Made by a program: the position numbers and the translations under genes. A stretch of 64,000 nt of DNA from Paracoccus haematequi (GTDB lineage Bacteria; Pseudomonadota; Alphaproteobacteria; Rhodobacterales; Rhodobacteraceae), in assembly GCF_900631945.1 (NCBI RefSeq), contig NZ_UZWE01000033.1, forward strand, positions 1 through 64,000, read 5' to 3'. Positions 60,777 through 64,000 of this stretch are shown here, piece after piece; position 1 is the first letter of the stretch, and every line of letters begins with the position of its first letter. Below the pieces are notes generated by a model. It ran no database searches. It saw only the letters and a program-made list of their open reading frames with translations, and had not been told where the DNA came from.

Positions 60777-61937
60777 ATGTTCACGCGGGGGATGGAATTC
60801 GATCTGGGCGAGGATGTGAACGCGCTGCGCGACATGGTGCATCGCTGGGCGCAGGACCGCGTGAAGCCCATCGCGGCCGAGGTTGACCGGACCAACGCCT
60901 TCCCGAACGAATTGTGGACCGAGATGGGCGATCTGGGCCTGCTGGGCATCACCGTCCCCGAAGACTTCGGCGGCGCGGGCATGGGCTATCTGGCCCATGT
61001 CGTCGCGACCGAGGAGATCGCGCGGGCCAGCGCCTCGGTCAGCCTGTCCTACGGGGCGCATTCGAACCTGTGCGTGAACCAGATCAAGCTGAACGGCACC
61101 GACGAACAGCGCCGCAGATACCTGCCCGACCTGTGCAGCGGCAAGGCCGTGGGCGCCCTGGCGATGTCCGAGGAAGGCGCGGGCAGCGATGTCGTGGGCA
61201 TGAAGCTGCGGGCGGAGAAGAAGAACGACCGCTATGTGCTGAACGGCAGCAAATACTGGATCACCAATGCGCCCGACGCGCAGACCCTGGTCGTCTATGC
61301 CAAGACCGACCCGGATGCGGGCAGCAAGGGCATCACCGCCTTCATCGTCGAACGCGGCATGGCGGGATTTTCGACCTCGCCCCATTTCGACAAGCTGGGG
61401 ATGCGCGGATCGAACACGGGCGAGCTGATCTTCGAGAATTGCGAAGTCCCGTTCGAGAATGTCCTGGGCGAGGAAGGCCGGGGCGTCCGCGTGCTGATGT
61501 CGGGGCTGGATTACGAACGGCTGGTGCTGTCGGGCATCGGCACCGGCATCATGGCTGCCTGTCTGGACGAGGTGATGCCTTACATCCGCGACCGCAAGCA
61601 GTTCGGCCAGCCGATCGGGAATTTCCAGCTGATGCAGGCCAAGATCGCCGACATGTATGTCGCGCTGAACACCGCCCGCGCCTATGTCTACGAGGTGGCG
61701 AAGGCCTGCGACGCGGGCAAGGTGACGCGGCAGGACGCGGCGGGTGCGGTGCTTTACGCCAGCGAACAGGCGATGGTGCAGGCCCATCAGGCGGTGCAGG
61801 CGCTTGGCGGGGCGGGCTTCCTGAACGACAGCGTGGTCAGCCGGTTGTTCCGCGACGCCAAGCTGATGGAGATCGGCGCGGGCACCAGCGAAATCCGCCG
61901 GATGCTGATCGGGCGCGAGTTGATGGGGCTGGTCTGA
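60777..61937 (+). CDS. liuA: Isovaleryl-CoA dehydrogenase
   Basis: This 386-residue FAD enzyme of leucine breakdown has the acyl-CoA dehydrogenase fold: [28 protein letters not shown] and [15 protein letters not shown]. The catalytic base is in DYERLVL (about E246), a position specific to isovaleryl-CoA dehydrogenases. C-terminal marks are [15 protein letters not shown] and [30 protein letters not shown] 60777 is preferred over ATG 60738, which overlaps the operator. The product, 3-methylcrotonyl-CoA, is the substrate of liuB at 63756. Confidence 0.94.
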   Translation: MFTRGMEFDLGEDVNALRDMVHRWAQDRVKPIAAEVDRTNAFPNELWTEMGDLGLLGITVPEDFGGAGMGYLAHVVATEEIARASASVSLSYGAHSNLCVNQIKLNGTDEQRRRYLPDLCSGKAVGALAMSEEGAGSDVVGMKLRAEKKNDRYVLNGSKYWITNAPDAQTLVVYAKTDPDAGSKGITAFIVERGMAGFSTSPHFDKLGMRGSNTGELIFENCEVPFENVLGEEGRGVRVLMSGLDYERLVLSGIGTGIMAACLDEVMPYIRDRKQFGQPIGNFQLMQAKIADMYVALNTARAYVYEVAKACDAGKVTRQDAAGAVLYASEQAMVQAHQAVQALGGAGFLNDSVVSRLFRDAKLMEIGAGTSEIRRMLIGRELMGLV

Positions 61938-62452
61938 TGCGTTGGCTGGCCGTGGCGCTGCTGGCGGCGTCTCCCGCCTGGGCGCAGGATGAACCCGAAC
62001 GGCCGCCCTTCGACGCCGGGCTGATCGACGCCTGCCTGGACGATGCCCGGAAATCGGGTTCCGACGCGCCCGATCCCATGGCTTGCGTCGGCGCGGCGTC
62101 AGGCCCCTGCATCGACAGCCCGAACGGATACAGCACCGTGGCCATGTCCTATTGCCTGTCCGAGGAATTGGCCGTCTGGGACAAAAAGCTGAACGACAGC
62201 TATGCCCGCGTGCTGGAAGCCGCCAAGGCCGCCGATGCCGAGATGGCGGAACTGGGATCGGCCGCCGAAAAGCAGGAGCCGCTGCTGCGCCGGATGCAGC
62301 GCGACTGGATCGCGTTCCGCGATTCGGCCTGCTCGTACGAGGGCAGCCGCTGGGGCGGCGGCACCGGCGCCGGTCCGGCAGGCGTCGATTGCAGCCTGCA
62401 CCTGACCGCACAGCAATATTTCCGCCTGCGCGCCTGGGAGCCGGAGGAATAG
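61937..62452 (+). CDS. LprI-like (DUF1311) secreted protein
   Basis: This 171-residue protein has a 16-residue signal peptide (AASPAWA) and an LprI/DUF1311 domain with conserved cysteines, MSYCLSEELAVWDKKLNDSYARVL, and MQRDWIAFRDSACSYEG near 120. Some members inhibit lysozyme. The ATG overlaps the liuA stop by one base, so it is translated with liuA although unrelated in function. The next gene is a paralogue. Confidence 0.85.
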   Translation: MRWLAVALLAASPAWAQDEPERPPFDAGLIDACLDDARKSGSDAPDPMACVGAASGPCIDSPNGYSTVAMSYCLSEELAVWDKKLNDSYARVLEAAKAADAEMAELGSAAEKQEPLLRRMQRDWIAFRDSACSYEGSRWGGGTGAGPAGVDCSLHLTAQQYFRLRAWEPEE

Positions 62453-62455
62453 GCC

Positions 62456-62929
62456 ATGCGAACTGCCGCGCCCGCCCTGATCCTGGCCTTGGCCGTTCCC
62501 GCCGCCGCCTTGTCACAGCCCGCCTCGGTCCCGCTGGATTCGGCTGTGGTCGAGGCCTGCCTGGCCCAGACCCCGCCGCGAGAGACCCAAACCGACTGCA
62601 TCGGCCTGGCCGCGAAACTGTGCCAGACCGCGCCCGACGGCGAGACGACCCTGGGCATCAGCGCCTGCCTGATGGCCGAGCATGACGCCTGGGACGAGAT
62701 CCTGAACCGCGAATATGCCGAGACCCGCGCGCATTTCAGCCAGACTCGGGGACTGACGGATACGCTTCTGGCCGCGCAGCGCGCCTGGATCGCCTTCCGC
62801 GATGCCGAATGCACTCTGGCCTATGACCGCTGGGACGGCGGCTCGATGCGCACCATCGCCAGCGCGGATTGCCGGATGCGCCAAACCGCGCGCCGCGCGC
62901 TGGAACTGCGCGCCATGCGGCAACCATGA
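62456..62929 (+). CDS. LprI-like (DUF1311) secreted protein, paralogue
   Basis: This 157-residue protein has a signal peptide of about 20 residues (VPAAALSQ) and the same domain: ISACLMAEHDAWDEILNREYAETR and AQRAWIAFRDAECTLAYDRWDGG. The cysteine pattern matches the preceding gene, indicating tandem duplication. It begins three bases after that gene. Confidence 0.85.
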   Translation: MRTAAPALILALAVPAAALSQPASVPLDSAVVEACLAQTPPRETQTDCIGLAAKLCQTAPDGETTLGISACLMAEHDAWDEILNREYAETRAHFSQTRGLTDTLLAAQRAWIAFRDAECTLAYDRWDGGSMRTIASADCRMRQTARRALELRAMRQP

Positions 62930-62950
62930 CCATGGCGCGCGCCCGGACAG

Positions 62951-62981
62951 CAAAACGGCGCGCCCACTGCGAGGCGCGCCG
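62951..62981 (-). terminator. Rho-independent terminator of ompW
   Basis: On the minus strand a perfect nine-base stem (CGGCGCGCC with GGCGCGCCG) and eight-base loop are followed by TTTTG, 29 bases after the ompW stop. It may also help to stop plus-strand transcription. Confidence 0.8.
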
Positions 62982-63009
62982 GAAGAATCGGTCCCGTGGG
63001 TTCGGCCGA

Positions 63010-63624
63010 TCAGAACTTCATCACATAGCTGACGCCGGCGACCACCGGGTCCACCTCGACCTGGCCGATATCGGCGCCGTTCAGCGTCACGTCGGCGTCG
63101 ATGTCGATCCAGCGGACATCCGCGCGAACGGCGGAACGGTCGTTGATCCAGTAATCGGCGCCCAGATGCGCGGCCAGGCCCCAGCTGTTCTTCACGCGCA
63201 GATCGCTGCCGGCCAGATCGCCCCTGGATTCGGCGTCATAGAAGCCGGTGAAGTTCACGCCAACGCCCACGAAGGGCTTCAACTGCGGCGTGGCGTCGAA
63301 GTGGTATTGCAGCGACACGACCGGGGGCAGGTGCTTGACAGTGCCGATCTCGGCGCCGTTCGACTTGATCGAATGCTTGAAGGGCAGGGCGCCCAGCAGC
63401 TCCACCCCGATATTGTCGCGGATGAAATATTCGACCGTGACCGAGGGCCGGGTATTGTCGCCGATACTGACCGGAACCGTCCCGCCCGCCAGGGTGCCGT
63501 TGTCGGATTTCGGGTTCACATTGGCAAGGCCCAGACCCACGGTCCAGTCCCCCGCCTGCTGCGCGGCCACCGGAGAGACGACCGCCAGCGCGGCTGCGGC
63601 AGCAATGCACAGAGTTTTCATCAT
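63010..63624 (-). CDS. ompW: OmpW-family outer membrane protein
   Basis: This 204-residue protein has a signal peptide of about 21 residues (VVSPVAAQ) and alternating amphipathic strands of an eight-stranded barrel. Family marks are SVTVEYFIRDNIGVELLGALPFKH, PVVSLQYHFDATPQLKPFVGVGVNFT and a C-terminal aromatic, VSYVMKF. OmpW forms a small hydrophobic channel. Two tandem ATGs (63624, 63621) are possible. Confidence 0.93.
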   Translation of the reverse strand: MMKTLCIAAAAALAVVSPVAAQQAGDWTVGLGLANVNPKSDNGTLAGGTVPVSIGDNTRPSVTVEYFIRDNIGVELLGALPFKHSIKSNGAEIGTVKHLPPVVSLQYHFDATPQLKPFVGVGVNFTGFYDAESRGDLAGSDLRVKNSWGLAAHLGADYWINDRSAVRADVRWIDIDADVTLNGADIGQVEVDPVVAGVSYVMKF

Positions 63625-63755
63625 ACGGCTCCTTCAAAGGTTGCAAGGCGTGGCATGGACCCAGCGAGGCGCCGAAAACATGATCTGGATCAAACCACTG
63701 TGAACATAAGCTCGGCTGCGGCAAAACGCCGCGCCCCTGTCGGGAAAGCCTGCCC

Positions 63756-64000
63756 ATGAAGCTGACATCCTCGGCCCTGACCACGTCGGACACCTTCCGC
63801 GCCAACCGCGAGGCGCATTTGGCGCTGATCGAGGTCGCCCGCGACGCGGCCCTTGCCGCCGCCGCCGGGGGCGGTCCGCGCGCGATGGAGCGCCACACCA
63901 GCCGCGGCAAGATGCCGCCGCGCGAGCGGGTGGCGAACCTGCTGGATCCCGGCAGCCCGTTCCTGGAAATCGGCGCCACGGCCGCGCATGGCCTGTATGA
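63756..64000 (+). CDS. liuB: 3-methylcrotonyl-CoA carboxylase beta subunit, N-terminal part
   Basis: The gene runs off the window after 81 codons. The visible part (REAHLALIEVARDAALAAAAGG, then RHTSRGKMPPRERVANLLDPGSPFLEIG) is the start of an acyl-CoA carboxyltransferase of the MCC beta type. With liuA 1.8 kb upstream it shows that a leucine-degradation cluster continues to the right. Assignment to liuB rather than another carboxyltransferase rests on this context. Confidence 0.85.
   Translation, partial: MKLTSSALTTSDTFRANREAHLALIEVARDAALAAAAGGGPRAMERHTSRGKMPPRERVANLLDPGSPFLEIGATAAHGLY

Overview
The window is high-GC alphaproteobacterial chromosome and reads like Paracoccus or a close Rhodobacteraceae relative. 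The clues are a membrane-anchored cytochrome c closely resembling Paracoccus c552 (cycM), an alphaproteobacterial Fur/Mur-type regulator next to a sitABCD-like manganese transporter, the small SRP RNA, a propionyl-CoA/methylmalonyl-CoA gene block, yejABEF, and the start of a leucine-degradation (liu) cluster. The assignment rests on gene content and remembered family features, not on a search.

Positions 1-5662 differ from the rest. Base composition is more AT-rich and the genes are accessory: a truncated serine resolvase, a protein with an RNxxxH motif like that of HEPN nucleases, a 453-residue protein with the three palm/fingers motifs of the family A DNA polymerase / single-subunit RNA polymerase superfamily, and a two-helix membrane protein with pentapeptide repeats. 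The segment stops exactly at the 3' end of a tRNA-Ala(CGC) gene (5663-5738, minus strand), the usual target of tRNA-integrating elements, so I read it as one end of a genomic island. The other end and any integrase lie outside the window.

From 5739 onward the genes are tightly packed and mostly ordinary. 5.8-11.0 kb (minus): P450, lipase-like hydrolase, M48 protease, DedA protein, VWA protein. 11.2-16.6 kb: GH1 beta-glucosidase and sitDCBA, divergent from a Fur/Mur-family regulator, with palindromes and a good promoter between them. 16.6-24.7 kb: YigZ-like protein, luciferase-like oxidoreductase, LpxL-like acyltransferase, EamA transporter, XerD, two conserved unknowns, then aroK-aroB and ssb. 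24.9-27.9 kb: lytic transglycosylase, homoserine dehydrogenase, an RNxxCH protein and a glycosyltransferase remnant. 28.0-36.7 kb: methylmalonyl-CoA mutase, propionyl-CoA carboxylase alpha and beta with several small lipoproteins between them, and a probable 24-codon gene with its own promoter and terminator. 36.8 kb: SRP RNA. 37-41 kb: CpdB-like phosphoesterase, SRPBCC protein, prephenate dehydratase, cytochrome c552. 41.2-50.3 kb: yejABEF, glycosyltransferase, cysS, squalene/phytoene synthase-like protein. 50.4-53.2 kb: polyamine-type ABC transporter without a binding protein. 53.3-60.7 kb: ychF, a sigma/anti-sigma-like fusion, cobS, alkene reductase, tex, transglutaminase-like protein. 60.7-64.0 kb: liuA behind a palindromic operator, two LprI-like secreted proteins, OmpW, and the start of liuB.

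The leads I rate highest are the divergent polymerase-like protein and its island neighbours, the 24-codon transcription unit at 30.7 kb, and the sigma/anti-sigma fusion at 54.4 kb. Nothing here amounts to a proven new system. No CRISPR array, rRNA or intact insertion sequence was seen.
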